The notes under the pieces are model-generated. The model was given only the letters and a program-made list of their open reading frames with translations, was not told where the DNA came from and did no database searches. 52,506 nucleotides of DNA from an uncultured Erysipelotrichaceae bacterium (GTDB lineage Bacteria > Bacillota_I > Bacilli_A > Erysipelotrichales > Coprobacillaceae): assembly GCA_900538465.1 (NCBI GenBank), contig UPXV01000018.1, positions 1-52,506 on the forward strand, in the 5' to 3' direction. The position numbers and the translations under genes are program-made. Positions 33,062-40,964 of this stretch are shown here, piece by piece (positions within the stretch are counted from its first letter, which is position 1; each line of letters begins with the position of its first letter).

Positions 33062-34222
33062 AAGATTTTCAATAAATATTTTTATTTTTTCGGTTGCTAT
33101 TTTAAGTTCTTCAATACTATAAGCATAAGAAACACGAATGAAGCCTTCCCCCGCTTCACCAAAAGCTGTTCCTGGAACACAAGCAACCCTTTGATCTTCT
33201 AATAACTTTTCACAAAACTCATCAGAAGTTAGACCTGTTGATTTGATACATGGAAAAACATAAAACGCTCCTTGAGGTTTGAATGTTTCAAGTCCCATAT
33301 CATTAAATGTTTTGACTAAGAAGTTTCTTCTTGTCTTATAAGAATCACGCATTTTGATAACTTCATCTTCACAAGTCTTGAGTCCTTCCATAGCTCCATA
33401 TTGCGCAGGAGTCGGTGCAGACATAATGACATACTGATGAATCTTATTCATTGCTTTTGTTAAAATAGGATTTGCCAAGACATATCCAAGACGCCATCCT
33501 GTCATTGCAAAGGCTTTAGAAAAACCACTGACAACAATCACTTGATCCTTAATTTCATCAAATGATGCTATTGAACAGAATTCTTCCTCATAACTCAACT
33601 CTGCATAAATTTCATCAGATAAAACGAGTATTCCAGACTCCTTAATAATAGGAACAATTTTTGCATAGTCTTCTTTTGTCATAAATCCACCTGTTGGATT
33701 TGATGGATAATTTAATAAAATGGCTTTTGTCTTTGGAGTTATAGCTGCTTTTAACAATTCTGGAGTTAATTTAAATTGATCTTCATGTCTTAATTGAATA
33801 GAAACAGGAATTCCCCCTGCCAATTCAACACCAGGTGTATAAGCAACATAACCTGGATCTAAAACAATCATTTCATCCCCAGGATTTAAAATAGAACGAA
33901 TAGCAATATCAATTCCTTCAGATCCTCCAACCGTCACAATACAATTTTCTTTAGCATCATATGATACTCCAAAACGACGTTGATAATATTTACAAATTTC
34001 TTCTCTTAATTCCAACAACCCTTGATTCGCTGTATAAAAAGTTCTTCCTTTTTCAATCGAATAAATCGCTGCTTCTCTAATTGACCAAGGAGTTGTAAAA
34101 TCTGGTTCCCCAACTCCCAATGAAATAACATCATCCATTTGTGATGCCAAATCAAAAAACTTACGAATTCCACTAGGTTTAATAACCTTTACACGCTCAC
34201 TTAACATCTCATTATAATTCAT
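33050..34222 (-). CDS. class I/II PLP aminotransferase, AlaT-like
   Basis: The 390-residue fold-type I aminotransferase has the PLP-lysine motif SGFSKAFAMTGWRLGY, the NYPSNPTGG loop, and ISLGVGEPDFTTPW and FIRVSYAYS for substrate carboxylate binding. Its pairing with an upstream Lrp/AsnC regulator gene, overlapping by one base, mirrors alaR-alaT (yugG-yugH) of Bacillus subtilis, where the enzyme makes alanine from pyruvate. Specificity in this subgroup is broad, so alanine transaminase is a strong guess but not certain. Confidence 0.85.
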   Translation of the reverse strand: MNYNEMLSERVKVIKPSGIRKFFDLASQMDDVISLGVGEPDFTTPWSIREAAIYSIEKGRTFYTANQGLLELREEICKYYQRRFGVSYDAKENCIVTVGGSEGIDIAIRSILNPGDEMIVLDPGYVAYTPGVELAGGIPVSIQLRHEDQFKLTPELLKAAITPKTKAILLNYPSNPTGGFMTKEDYAKIVPIIKESGILVLSDEIYAELSYEEEFCSIASFDEIKDQVIVVSGFSKAFAMTGWRLGYVLANPILTKAMNKIHQYVIMSAPTPAQYGAMEGLKTCEDEVIKMRDSYKTRRNFLVKTFNDMGLETFKPQGAFYVFPCIKSTGLTSDEFCEKLLEDQRVACVPGTAFGEAGEGFIRVSYAYSIEELKIATEKIKIFIENLKSQ

Positions 34223-34713
34223 TATGGAGTCACCACCAATCTATCATTTTGACCATCTTCATCTTCTATCAAAATGATTCCATCATTCTTATATTGTTTT
34301 AATACAAAATAAGTTGATGTTCCACTCACACCATCTAAACATGCTAATTTACTTGCAACAAAGTGTGCCACTTCTTGCATTGTCTTTCCTTTAACAATAG
34401 CTACAAATTCAAAACTACCACTTAATAGATACATTGTATCAATCTCATCATATTTATAAATACGACTTGCTATTCTATCATAACCATATTCTCTTTCAGG
34501 ACTTGCATTAATTTGAATTAATGCTGTCACCATTTCCGTATTTGTTAAATCCCAATTAATAATTGTATGATATCCACAGATTATTTTTTTTCTTTCTAAC
34601 TCTGTTAATTTTTCAATGACATTGTCTTTTGTTTCATCTAAGGCGGCCGCTAGGTCAGTCATATTCATCCTCGCATTGTTTTGTAATAAATTTAATAATA
34701 ATCTTTCTTCCAT
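34222..34713 (-). CDS. Lrp/AsnC-family regulator, AlaR-like
   Basis: The 163-residue protein has an N-terminal helix-turn-helix (NLLQNNARMNMTDLAAAL, TKDNVIEKLTELERKKII) and a C-terminal RAM ligand-binding domain (about residues 60-145, with YDEIDTMYLLSGSFEFV). AAGGAGG precedes the ATG. Its stop overlaps the aminotransferase start by one base, so it probably regulates that gene in response to an amino acid, as AlaR does. A NotI site, rare in such AT-rich DNA, lies in the gene near 34647. Confidence 0.85.
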   Translation of the reverse strand: MEERLLLNLLQNNARMNMTDLAAALDETKDNVIEKLTELERKKIICGYHTIINWDLTNTEMVTALIQINASPEREYGYDRIASRIYKYDEIDTMYLLSGSFEFVAIVKGKTMQEVAHFVASKLACLDGVSGTSTYFVLKQYKNDGIILIEDEDGQNDRLVVTP

Positions 34714-34964
34714 AACGCTTCCTCCTTTAATATAGTATTTATTGTATTACATTTTAAGACAATAGAAAAGCATTTCTTTTGTATTCTCAAAAATAATTAT
34801 TTTTATAATTTTCTATAATCGTAAATTCCACTCTATTTATTTACTTTTTTTCAATATTTAACATTTGCTTTCTATAACATCTCATAAAAATAACTATTTT
34901 TGATTTCTCTATTAGTAAATGAAATATGATTGTGCTAAAATAGATTTATGAAAGGGGTTTAATT

Positions 34965-36002
34965 ATGAAGACATTTTATGTATCAAGTTATGGAAAAAAT
35001 AATGATAAGGGTATCTATATAATGCATTTTGATGAAAAGACATTACAGTTCAAACAAGTTCAACAAATTGTAACACAAGATTTCCCATCTTATATGATTA
35101 CTAAAAATCATGTCCTTTATGTTGCTTATAAAAATGCCAGCTCTCATAATGATGGAGGTGGATTAGGGAGTTTTACTATTCATGGTGATGAATTGATTTT
35201 AAATAATAATTATAGTTCTAGCGGTCGTTCTTATACACATCTTTGTGTTGATGATCATAATCGTTATATTTTTGCTGCGAATTATCATGTTGGTTCTACG
35301 GCTTCTTATCAATTGGAAAATAGTATTATTACTAAAAAAATATGTGCTGTTCATCATAAAGGATTGGGTCCAGATTTATTAAAGAGACAAACGGGTCCTC
35401 ATGCTCATTGCGTAGGAATTACTCCTGATAAACAGTTTGTTTACTCTGTTGATTTAGGTGCTGATAAGGTTGTTATGTATCGTTATAATCAAGGTGTTTT
35501 ATTAGAAGATAAAGATTTTACACTAAATGTTATGCCTGGTTCTGGTCCTCGTCATATGATTTTTTCTCATGATGGTCGTTTTGCTTATCTTGTTAATGAA
35601 ATTGCAAATAATATTATGGTTTTTAAATATATTGAAGGTCGTTTCAATTTAATTCAAGCCATTCATTGTGTTCCAAGACATTTTAAAGGTTTTTCAAGCG
35701 CTTCTGCTATTCGTATGACATCATCTGGAGAACATTTGTTTGTTTCTAATCGTGGTCATGATAGTATTGCAATGTATCGTGTAAATAAAGAAAGTGGTAA
35801 GATTTCATTACTTTATATGGTCCACACTGGTAAAGGACCTCGTGATTTTAATATCATTGATGATCAGTTCTTAATTGTTGGTTGTCAAGAAAGTCATATT
35901 TTACAAGTTCTAACATTTGATGAACAAAACGAAAAATTATTAATGAGTGATTCATCAATTGAACTTCCTGCCCCTGTTTGTATTGCATTTGAAAAAGAAT
36001 AA
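34965..36002 (+). CDS. lactonase-family beta-propeller (6-phosphogluconolactonase-like, YkgB type)
   Basis: The 345-residue protein has the repeating propeller strands of the Pgl/YkgB lactonase family, including FYVSSYGKNNDKGIY, TGPHAHCVGITPD, VYSVDLGADKVVMY, PGSGPRHMIFSHDGRFAYLVNE and GKGPRDFNI. The PHAH and GPRH histidines are the conserved signature. It would open 6-phosphogluconolactone or a related lactone in the cytoplasm. No signal peptide is visible. AAGGGG precedes the ATG and an extended -10 TGCTAAAAT lies at about 34934. No other pentose phosphate gene is adjacent. Confidence 0.88.
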   Translation: MKTFYVSSYGKNNDKGIYIMHFDEKTLQFKQVQQIVTQDFPSYMITKNHVLYVAYKNASSHNDGGGLGSFTIHGDELILNNNYSSSGRSYTHLCVDDHNRYIFAANYHVGSTASYQLENSIITKKICAVHHKGLGPDLLKRQTGPHAHCVGITPDKQFVYSVDLGADKVVMYRYNQGVLLEDKDFTLNVMPGSGPRHMIFSHDGRFAYLVNEIANNIMVFKYIEGRFNLIQAIHCVPRHFKGFSSASAIRMTSSGEHLFVSNRGHDSIAMYRVNKESGKISLLYMVHTGKGPRDFNIIDDQFLIVGCQESHILQVLTFDEQNEKLLMSDSSIELPAPVCIAFEKE

Positions 36003-36009
36003 TACATTA

Positions 36010-36033
36010 AGGACTAGCTTTTGGCTAGTCCTA
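36010..36033. terminator. terminator between lactonase and MerR gene
   Basis: AGGACTAGC (36010-36018) pairs with GCTAGTCCT (36024-36032) over 5 bases, with a T-run on the plus strand. It lies between convergent genes. Confidence 0.85.
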
Positions 36034-36876
36034 TTTTTGTATCTTTTGGATTGGGAATTGTATTTCAGTTAACCAATCATTTGGTGATTCTTTATTCCAT
36101 ATACCATCAATATATGATTCTCTTTGTGGTCCTACAATCTCATAACCACACTCCTCTATATAATTAATAATAGCGCCATAAGCTTTAGGTAATGTTTCAT
36201 ATGGTCCTTTATGTAAAACACAAGCAGCCATTTCAACTTCTGGTAAGATTGAAAATTGAACCTTTTCACTATCTGCTTTCTTTTGAGTAACTGCTTCACA
36301 AATTTGTGCATCAATATCTGATTCACGATATTGCCCATCATAATAAATTGTAAAACAATATTCAGGAATAGCACACTCACATCCAAGTCTTTCCATTTCC
36401 ATACCCATTTCTGGCATTTTATCAAATAATTGTGAATAACCTTGAAGACGAACTCTCATAGAAGCAATAGTAACTTCAGGTAGTGATTTCATAATAACGT
36501 GATATTCATTTTGATAATCATCACCTGACAAATAACTTTCAATGCTTGCTATTTTTTTAGTGAGATTTGCAACTTCAAGCATCAATTCACTTTTTTTCTT
36601 TTTTAACAATTTATCCTCTGAAGTTCCTTGAATCACTTGTTTGATTTCATCAAGAGAAAAACCAATTTCTTTTAATGCGAGAATCCGATGAAGTATTGGT
36701 AATTGATCTGATACATAATAACGGTATCCATTGTTTTCATCAATATAATAAGGTTTCAATAAATCTATATCATCATAATGTCTTAGGGTTTTGACTGTGA
36801 TTTTATTCATTTGTGCAAACATCCCTATTTTATAAAGTTTTTGTGGTTCTTTTTCACAACAATAATTTTCTTTCAT
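36031..36876 (-). CDS. MerR-family regulator with GyrI-like effector domain
   Basis: The roughly 281-residue protein has a MerR DNA-binding domain (YKIGMFAQMNKITVKTLRHY, NGYRYY, LKEIGFSLDEIKQVI) after a short Cys-containing N terminus. A coiled coil (about 95-120) and a GyrI/BmrR-like ligand domain (VTIASMRVRLQGYSQL, HKGPYETLPKAYGAI, WLTEIQFPI) follow. TAGGAG overlaps the first ATG, so the third Met codon at 36876 is chosen. It is the last gene of the ABC-2 operon whose promoter has a 19-bp spacer with a dyad, which MerR activators require, so it probably activates its own operon when a drug binds. Confidence 0.85.
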   Translation of the reverse strand: MKENYCCEKEPQKLYKIGMFAQMNKITVKTLRHYDDIDLLKPYYIDENNGYRYYVSDQLPILHRILALKEIGFSLDEIKQVIQGTSEDKLLKKKKSELMLEVANLTKKIASIESYLSGDDYQNEYHVIMKSLPEVTIASMRVRLQGYSQLFDKMPEMGMEMERLGCECAIPEYCFTIYYDGQYRESDIDAQICEAVTQKKADSEKVQFSILPEVEMAACVLHKGPYETLPKAYGAIINYIEECGYEIVGPQRESYIDGIWNKESPNDWLTEIQFPIQKIQK

Positions 36877-36888
36877 CTTTTTCATCTC

Positions 36889-37626
36889 CTATTCAAAACG
36901 AAATGTCTTTAAAGAAATTATACAACCAATAATAGCCATAACCAATAAAAATATAATTGAAAAGATCATATCTTGATTATAAATTCCTAATGAAATATTT
37001 TTCAATAATTGAACACCATGTGTTAAAGGTAAAATATTTGCAACTTTTTGCAACATATTAGGAAAAATCTCAAAAGGAATAGTTGCTCCTGAAAGAAACA
37101 ACATTGGAAAATAAACAAAAGTACACACAACATTAGCAATTTTCATATTAGGACAAACACTAGCAATAATCATTCCTAAACTATACATGGAAACTAACAC
37201 TAAAAAATAAGCACTCACGAAATAAAGAATATTCCCTTCCATACGATATCCAAATATAAATATTGCACACATTGATACTATTATTGCCGAAATAATTGCA
37301 GTACAGACAGCGATACAAAATTGTATGCATAAAATAAAGACAGGACTCAATGGTGTTACAAAAAAATGTTTTAATATTTTCTTTTCTCGATAATTTGCAA
37401 TCGTTAATGGTATACCCATAAATGCAGTCGCACAGATTCCTACTGTCACAAGTGATGCAAAAGCACTCTGCAAAAATGTATATCCATCTTGTGAAACAGT
37501 ATTTCCTGCAATCATTCCAATCATGAATAAAACACCAACAGGCATCCCTATACCAAAAATCAATCCATCAGGACAACGTAAATTTAATCTTTGTTCAATT
37601 TTAAATAATGTCATAAAACATTTCAT
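36889..37626 (-). CDS. ABC-2 type permease
   Basis: The 245-residue membrane protein has about six hydrophobic helices and the ABC-2 family end region (MLFLSGATIPFEIFPNMLQKV, split at the helix; ILPLTHGVQLLK). It should form an exporter with the ATPase encoded just upstream, whose stop overlaps its start codon (ATGA). Such pairs export drugs or peptides; the MerR/GyrI regulator downstream points to a small-molecule drug. Confidence 0.87.
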   Translation of the reverse strand: MKCFMTLFKIEQRLNLRCPDGLIFGIGMPVGVLFMIGMIAGNTVSQDGYTFLQSAFASLVTVGICATAFMGIPLTIANYREKKILKHFFVTPLSPVFILCIQFCIAVCTAIISAIIVSMCAIFIFGYRMEGNILYFVSAYFLVLVSMYSLGMIIASVCPNMKIANVVCTFVYFPMLFLSGATIPFEIFPNMLQKVANILPLTHGVQLLKNISLGIYNQDMIFSIIFLLVMAIIGCIISLKTFRFE

Positions 37627-38342
37627 GATATATCCTCCTTCATTAAAGTTAAATAAGCATCTTCTAAATTTTGATAAGGTTTTGAAGCAATAATATCCTT
37701 AACTGTGCCTTCTTCCACTTTTCGGCCATTTTTTAAAAATAATACACGATCACAAAGATATTCTGCTTCTTCCATATAATGTGTTGTTAAAACAATTGTC
37801 ATACCTTGCTTTTTTAATGCTTTTAAGATATCCCAAACTTCATGTCTTGCCATGACATCTAACCCTGTTGTTAATTCATCTAAAAAGATAATTTCAGGTC
37901 TAGGAATAAGTGCTACAACAACTGATAATTTTTGTTTTTCACCACCTGATAACTGTTCAACAAATTGATTTTCAAAAGAATCTAATTGAAAATCTTTAAG
38001 CAATTGATGATAATTCGCTGGATTTTGATATAAAGCTGCTGTTTCTTCACAAACCTCTCCAACCTTTATATTATCTGGATAATAAGATGCCTGTAATTGA
38101 ACACCTACCTTTTCAAAAAGTGTTCTTCTTTCTTTTCGAGCATCCTTCCCACATATTTTTGCATAACCCATATCTGGTTTCTTTAATCCTAAAATACTTT
38201 CAATAGTTGTTGTTTTTCCAGCACCATTATGTCCTAAAATTCCATAAACCTCTCCCGTTTTGACCACAAAAGAAAGATGATCAACAACATTTTTATTGTG
38301 ATAACTTTTCGTTAAATCTTTGACTTCAATACAGTTTTCCAT
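37623..38342 (-). CDS. ABC-2 exporter ATP-binding protein
   Basis: The 239-residue ATPase has Walker A GHNGAGKTT, signature LSGGEKQKL, Walker B IIFLDELTTGLD and H-loop VLTTHYMEEAEYL, the usual DrrA/CcmA-type set. The start follows GAAGGAGGG. It is first in the operon ATPase-permease-MerR. Its promoter shows the MerR-type long spacer. Confidence 0.92.
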   Translation of the reverse strand: MENCIEVKDLTKSYHNKNVVDHLSFVVKTGEVYGILGHNGAGKTTTIESILGLKKPDMGYAKICGKDARKERRTLFEKVGVQLQASYYPDNIKVGEVCEETAALYQNPANYHQLLKDFQLDSFENQFVEQLSGGEKQKLSVVVALIPRPEIIFLDELTTGLDVMARHEVWDILKALKKQGMTIVLTTHYMEEAEYLCDRVLFLKNGRKVEEGTVKDIIASKPYQNLEDAYLTLMKEDIS

Positions 38343-38363
38343 ATTTATCCCTCCTTCATCTTT

Positions 38364-38394
38364 AGCATAAATGCTCCTGTTAGAGGAGAGTCAA
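38364..38394 (-). promoter_or_regulatory. MerR-type promoter with dyad in a 19-bp spacer
   Basis: On the minus strand TTGACT (38389-38394) and TATGCT (38364-38369) are separated by 19 bp, two more than optimal. CTCCT and AGGAG (38374-38378 and 38384-38388) form a dyad inside the spacer. MerR-family activators bind such dyads and untwist the spacer. The regulator encoded at the end of this operon is the likely partner. Confidence 0.7.
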
Positions 38395-38427
38395 GAAAAA
38401 AACAATAATAAATTTTTTTATTATTGT
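38395..38427 (-). terminator. terminator of deoC
   Basis: ACAATAATAA (38402-38411) pairs with TTATTATTGT (38418-38427), followed on the minus strand by a T-run. It starts 17 bases after the deoC stop and directly precedes the MerR-type promoter. Confidence 0.75.
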
Positions 38428-38443
38428 CTCTTTAAAAACATAT

Positions 38444-39124
38444 TCACTTAAGGGCTTCATCAAATTCAGCTAAGATTTGAAATGAACTACTGGTTCCAAT
38501 TCTTTGAGCCCCTGCTTCTATCATTTGTTGACAAGTTTTCCAATCACGTATTCCTCCAGCAGCTTTGACTTTAACATCATCTTTTACAATACTTTTCATT
38601 AATTTGACATCTTCAACCAAAGCTCCACCTGTTCCAAAACCAGTACTTGTCTTAATAAAATCAGGTTTTATTTCTTTAGCTATCTCACAAAGTTTTTTGA
38701 TTTCATCTTTTGTTAAATAACAATTTTCAAAAATCACTTTCACAGTCACTTGATGTTCTCTACACACTACAACAATATCATGCATTTCTTTATAAATATA
38801 ATCCCAATCATGCATTTTTGCTTTTCCAATATTAATGACATAGTCTATTTCATCTGCACCATCTTCTATGGCTTTTTTTGTTTCAGCTATTTTCATTTCT
38901 AAACATGTTTGTCCTAAAGGAAATGAAATCGCTGCACCCACATGAATGTCAGTTCCTTTCAATAATTGTTTACATAATGAGACAGGTTCTGAATTGATTG
39001 CGACCATGGCAGCATTTAATTCTTTGGCTTCTTGACACAATTTGATAAAATCTTCTTTTGTTGCATACGCTTTTAAAAACGTATGATCAAACATACTTGT
39101 TAATTGATTTCTTGTTATAGTCAT
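38444..39124 (-). CDS. deoC: deoxyribose-phosphate aldolase
   Basis: The 226-residue TIM-barrel enzyme splits 2-deoxyribose-5-phosphate into glyceraldehyde-3-phosphate and acetaldehyde. The Schiff-base lysine is in FIKTSTGFGTGGA, and the second lysine in VKVKAAGGIRDW. The N-terminal FDHTFLKAYATKED and VAAI-like VGAAISFPLG match short bacterial DeoC. GAGGTG precedes the ATG. It is a single-gene unit here, without the usual deoxyribonucleoside genes. Confidence 0.94.
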   Translation of the reverse strand: MTITRNQLTSMFDHTFLKAYATKEDFIKLCQEAKELNAAMVAINSEPVSLCKQLLKGTDIHVGAAISFPLGQTCLEMKIAETKKAIEDGADEIDYVINIGKAKMHDWDYIYKEMHDIVVVCREHQVTVKVIFENCYLTKDEIKKLCEIAKEIKPDFIKTSTGFGTGGALVEDVKLMKSIVKDDVKVKAAGGIRDWKTCQQMIEAGAQRIGTSSSFQILAEFDEALK

Positions 39125-39233
39125 TATCTTTTCACCTCTTGATTTCTACTATAATCATATATCTAAAATTATAAAAATCAAAGTCTAAAAAGAAAAACTT
39201 GAAACTTTATTCATACAGATTCCAACAATGATT

Positions 39234-39331
39234 TCATGGTCCAACCAAACGATAAGCAATTATTCTTGATAAAGTACATCCTGTTCTTTGACTTGATTTT
39301 TAGCACATTCAATTGTTTCTTCAAAAATAAT
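39234..39331 (-). pseudogene. small gene remnant after the ParB-family gene
   Basis: AAGGAGG at 39334-39340 is followed by a coding-like stretch (FEETIECAKNQVKEQDVLY) that begins with ATT codons and stops at 39260. A shift of one frame continues as SRIIAYRLVGP to a TGA at 39234. Alternatively a TTG at 39324 opens a 38-codon frame of less natural composition. A frameshifted, start-less relic is the simplest reading. Nothing else is recognised in 39125-39345. Confidence 0.3.
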
Positions 39332-39346
39332 ATCCTCCTTGTAACA

Positions 39347-39372
39347 CAAAAAAGAAATAGAAACCTATTTCT
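39347..39372 (-). terminator. terminator overlapping the ParB-family stop codon
   Basis: AGAAATAG (39353-39360) pairs with CTATTTCT (39365-39372) over 4 bases, with a T-run following on the minus strand. The stop codon TAG is part of the stem. Confidence 0.8.
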
Positions 39373-40132
39373 TCATTTTAATCATATAAATCACTTCATC
39401 ATCTGTTTCTTGAACATCAACAACAGTTTCGACTCCAGCTTGTTGAACCATTTGAACAGCTTGATCTAGTGTATTCATAGCAATCTTTAAGTTTTGTGAA
39501 ATACTTTTTGTTTTTGGTTTTGCTTTTTTAGGTTCTGTTTTTGCTTTAATCTTTTGTTCTGTTTGTTCAACATTAAGACCTTTTGCCATAATTTCTCTTA
39601 ACATATTATTTTGTTTGGCAGTTGTATCTAATTTTAATAAAGCTCTTGCATGACGTTCAGTAATATCTCTACGACGAACTGCTTCTTGAACAGTCATTGG
39701 TAATTGTAATAATCTTAATTTATTTGCAATTGTTGATTGTTTCTTTCCGACTTTTTCAGCCAATTCTTCTTGTGTTATATCTTGAGTATCTAATAATTGT
39801 TGATAAGCTAAAGCTTCTTCAATTGGAGATAAGTTTTCTCTTTGAATATTTTCTACTAATGCAGCTGTTGCAGTTTGTTCTTCATCATACTCTTGAACAA
39901 GACAAGGAACTTCACTTAATCCTGCTAAGCGACAAGCTCGATATCTTCTTTCACCGACAACGATTTGATATTTTCCATTGTATGGTCTTACTACAACAGG
40001 TTGCAACAATCCATTTTGTTGAATTGAAACAGCTAATTCTTGAATCTTTTCTTTTTCAAAATGAGTTCTTGGTTGTTTTTCATTAGCAATTATTTCATTG
40101 ATATCAATAAATTTATACATTGGTTCTTTCAC
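39365..40132 (-). CDS. ParB/Spo0J/Noc-family protein without adjacent parA
   Basis: The roughly 255-residue protein has the ParB CTPase domain (NEKQPRTHFEKEKIQEL, PVVVRPY, VVGERRYRACRLAGL, ENIQRENLSPIEEALAY) and a KorB-like helix-turn-helix (TQEELAEKVGKKQSTIANKL). A C-terminal dimerisation tail follows a Lys-rich linker. AAGGAG lies 8 nt before a GTG at 40132, preferred over upstream codons. It sits directly after mnmG-rsmG, the noc position in Bacillus, and no parA gene is seen. Noc is the ParA-independent paralogue, but its N-terminal membrane-binding helix is not obvious, so ParB versus Noc is open. Confidence 0.85.
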   Translation of the reverse strand: MKEPMYKFIDINEIIANEKQPRTHFEKEKIQELAVSIQQNGLLQPVVVRPYNGKYQIVVGERRYRACRLAGLSEVPCLVQEYDEEQTATAALVENIQRENLSPIEEALAYQQLLDTQDITQEELAEKVGKKQSTIANKLRLLQLPMTVQEAVRRRDITERHARALLKLDTTAKQNNMLREIMAKGLNVEQTEQKIKAKTEPKKAKPKTKSISQNLKIAMNTLDQAVQMVQQAGVETVVDVQETDDEVIYMIKMKK

Positions 40133-40210
40133 GCAATTCACTCCTTAATAATCTGTTTCATATTATAACATTTTTTTACATAAAACAAAAGTCTCTTCGT
40201 TTATTCTTAC

Positions 40211-40244
40211 AAAAGAAAAGATGAAACATTGAATATGTTTCATC
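40211..40244 (-). terminator. terminator of mnmG-rsmG
   Basis: GATGAAACAT (40220-40229) pairs with ATGTTTCATC (40235-40244), followed on the minus strand by a T-rich tract. It separates rsmG from the ParB-family gene, which has its own extended -10 TGTTATAAT at about 40160-40168. Confidence 0.75.
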
Positions 40245-40250
40245 AATTAA

Positions 40251-40955
40251 TTATAATGGTTTTTTCTTAATTTTTCCAAATGGTCTTGGATAAGTCTTAG
40301 GTGTATTTTTAACTTTATGAATAAAAATATTAGAACGATGATCATTTTCATCAGTTAATGTAAAATCAACTTCCTTAACGACTTTTCCACCTAATTTTTC
40401 AATTCCATTTTTAGCTTCTGATAATTCTTCTTTCGCTTTTAAACCTTTCAATGTTATAAAATAACCTTCTAATTTGACGAGTGGTAAACATAATTCATCT
40501 AAAATATTTAATCTTGCTACTGCTCTGGCAGTAACTATATCAAATGCTTCACGATGATTAATAGCGTACTCCTCTGCTCTTGCACTAATTGCTTCAACAT
40601 TGTCTAATTGAAGTTCTTTAACCAAATGATTTAAAAATGTAATTCTTTTTGTAAGAGAATCAACAATTGTAATTTTTAAATTGGGATAAACAATTTTAAG
40701 TGGGATAGATGGGAACCCCGCTCCTGCCCCAATATCACATAATGATTGATCTTTTAAATCAAAATCAAATGAAATTGTTAATGAATCGTAGAAATGTTTT
40801 AAATAAACCTCTTCTTTATTTGTAATAGCTGTTAAATTCATTTTTTCATTCCATTCTACTAATGTCTTAAAATACAATTCAAATTGTTGTAATTGTTTAT
40901 CTGATAATTGAATACCTTTTTCTAATAATGCTTGAATAAATTGTTCTTGATTCAT
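40251..40955 (-). CDS. rsmG: 16S rRNA (guanine-527-N7)-methyltransferase
   Basis: The 234-residue AdoMet-dependent enzyme methylates G527 of 16S rRNA. It has the RsmG landmarks EWNEKMNLTAI, LKHFYDSL, the AdoMet loop LCDIGAGAGFPSIPL, and DIVTARAVARL. AAGGGG precedes the ATG. It follows mnmG by 9 bases, the near-universal gidA-gidB pairing close to oriC. Confidence 0.95.
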   Translation of the reverse strand: MNQEQFIQALLEKGIQLSDKQLQQFELYFKTLVEWNEKMNLTAITNKEEVYLKHFYDSLTISFDFDLKDQSLCDIGAGAGFPSIPLKIVYPNLKITIVDSLTKRITFLNHLVKELQLDNVEAISARAEEYAINHREAFDIVTARAVARLNILDELCLPLVKLEGYFITLKGLKAKEELSEAKNGIEKLGGKVVKEVDFTLTDENDHRSNIFIHKVKNTPKTYPRPFGKIKKKPL

Positions 40956-40964
40956 ATATACCCC

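Noticed and set aside
40211..40244. parS-like palindrome GATGAAACAT...ATGTTTCATC
   Set aside because: It shares TTTCA/TGAAA with parS but lacks the CG centre and spacing, and is followed by a T-run, so it is a terminator.
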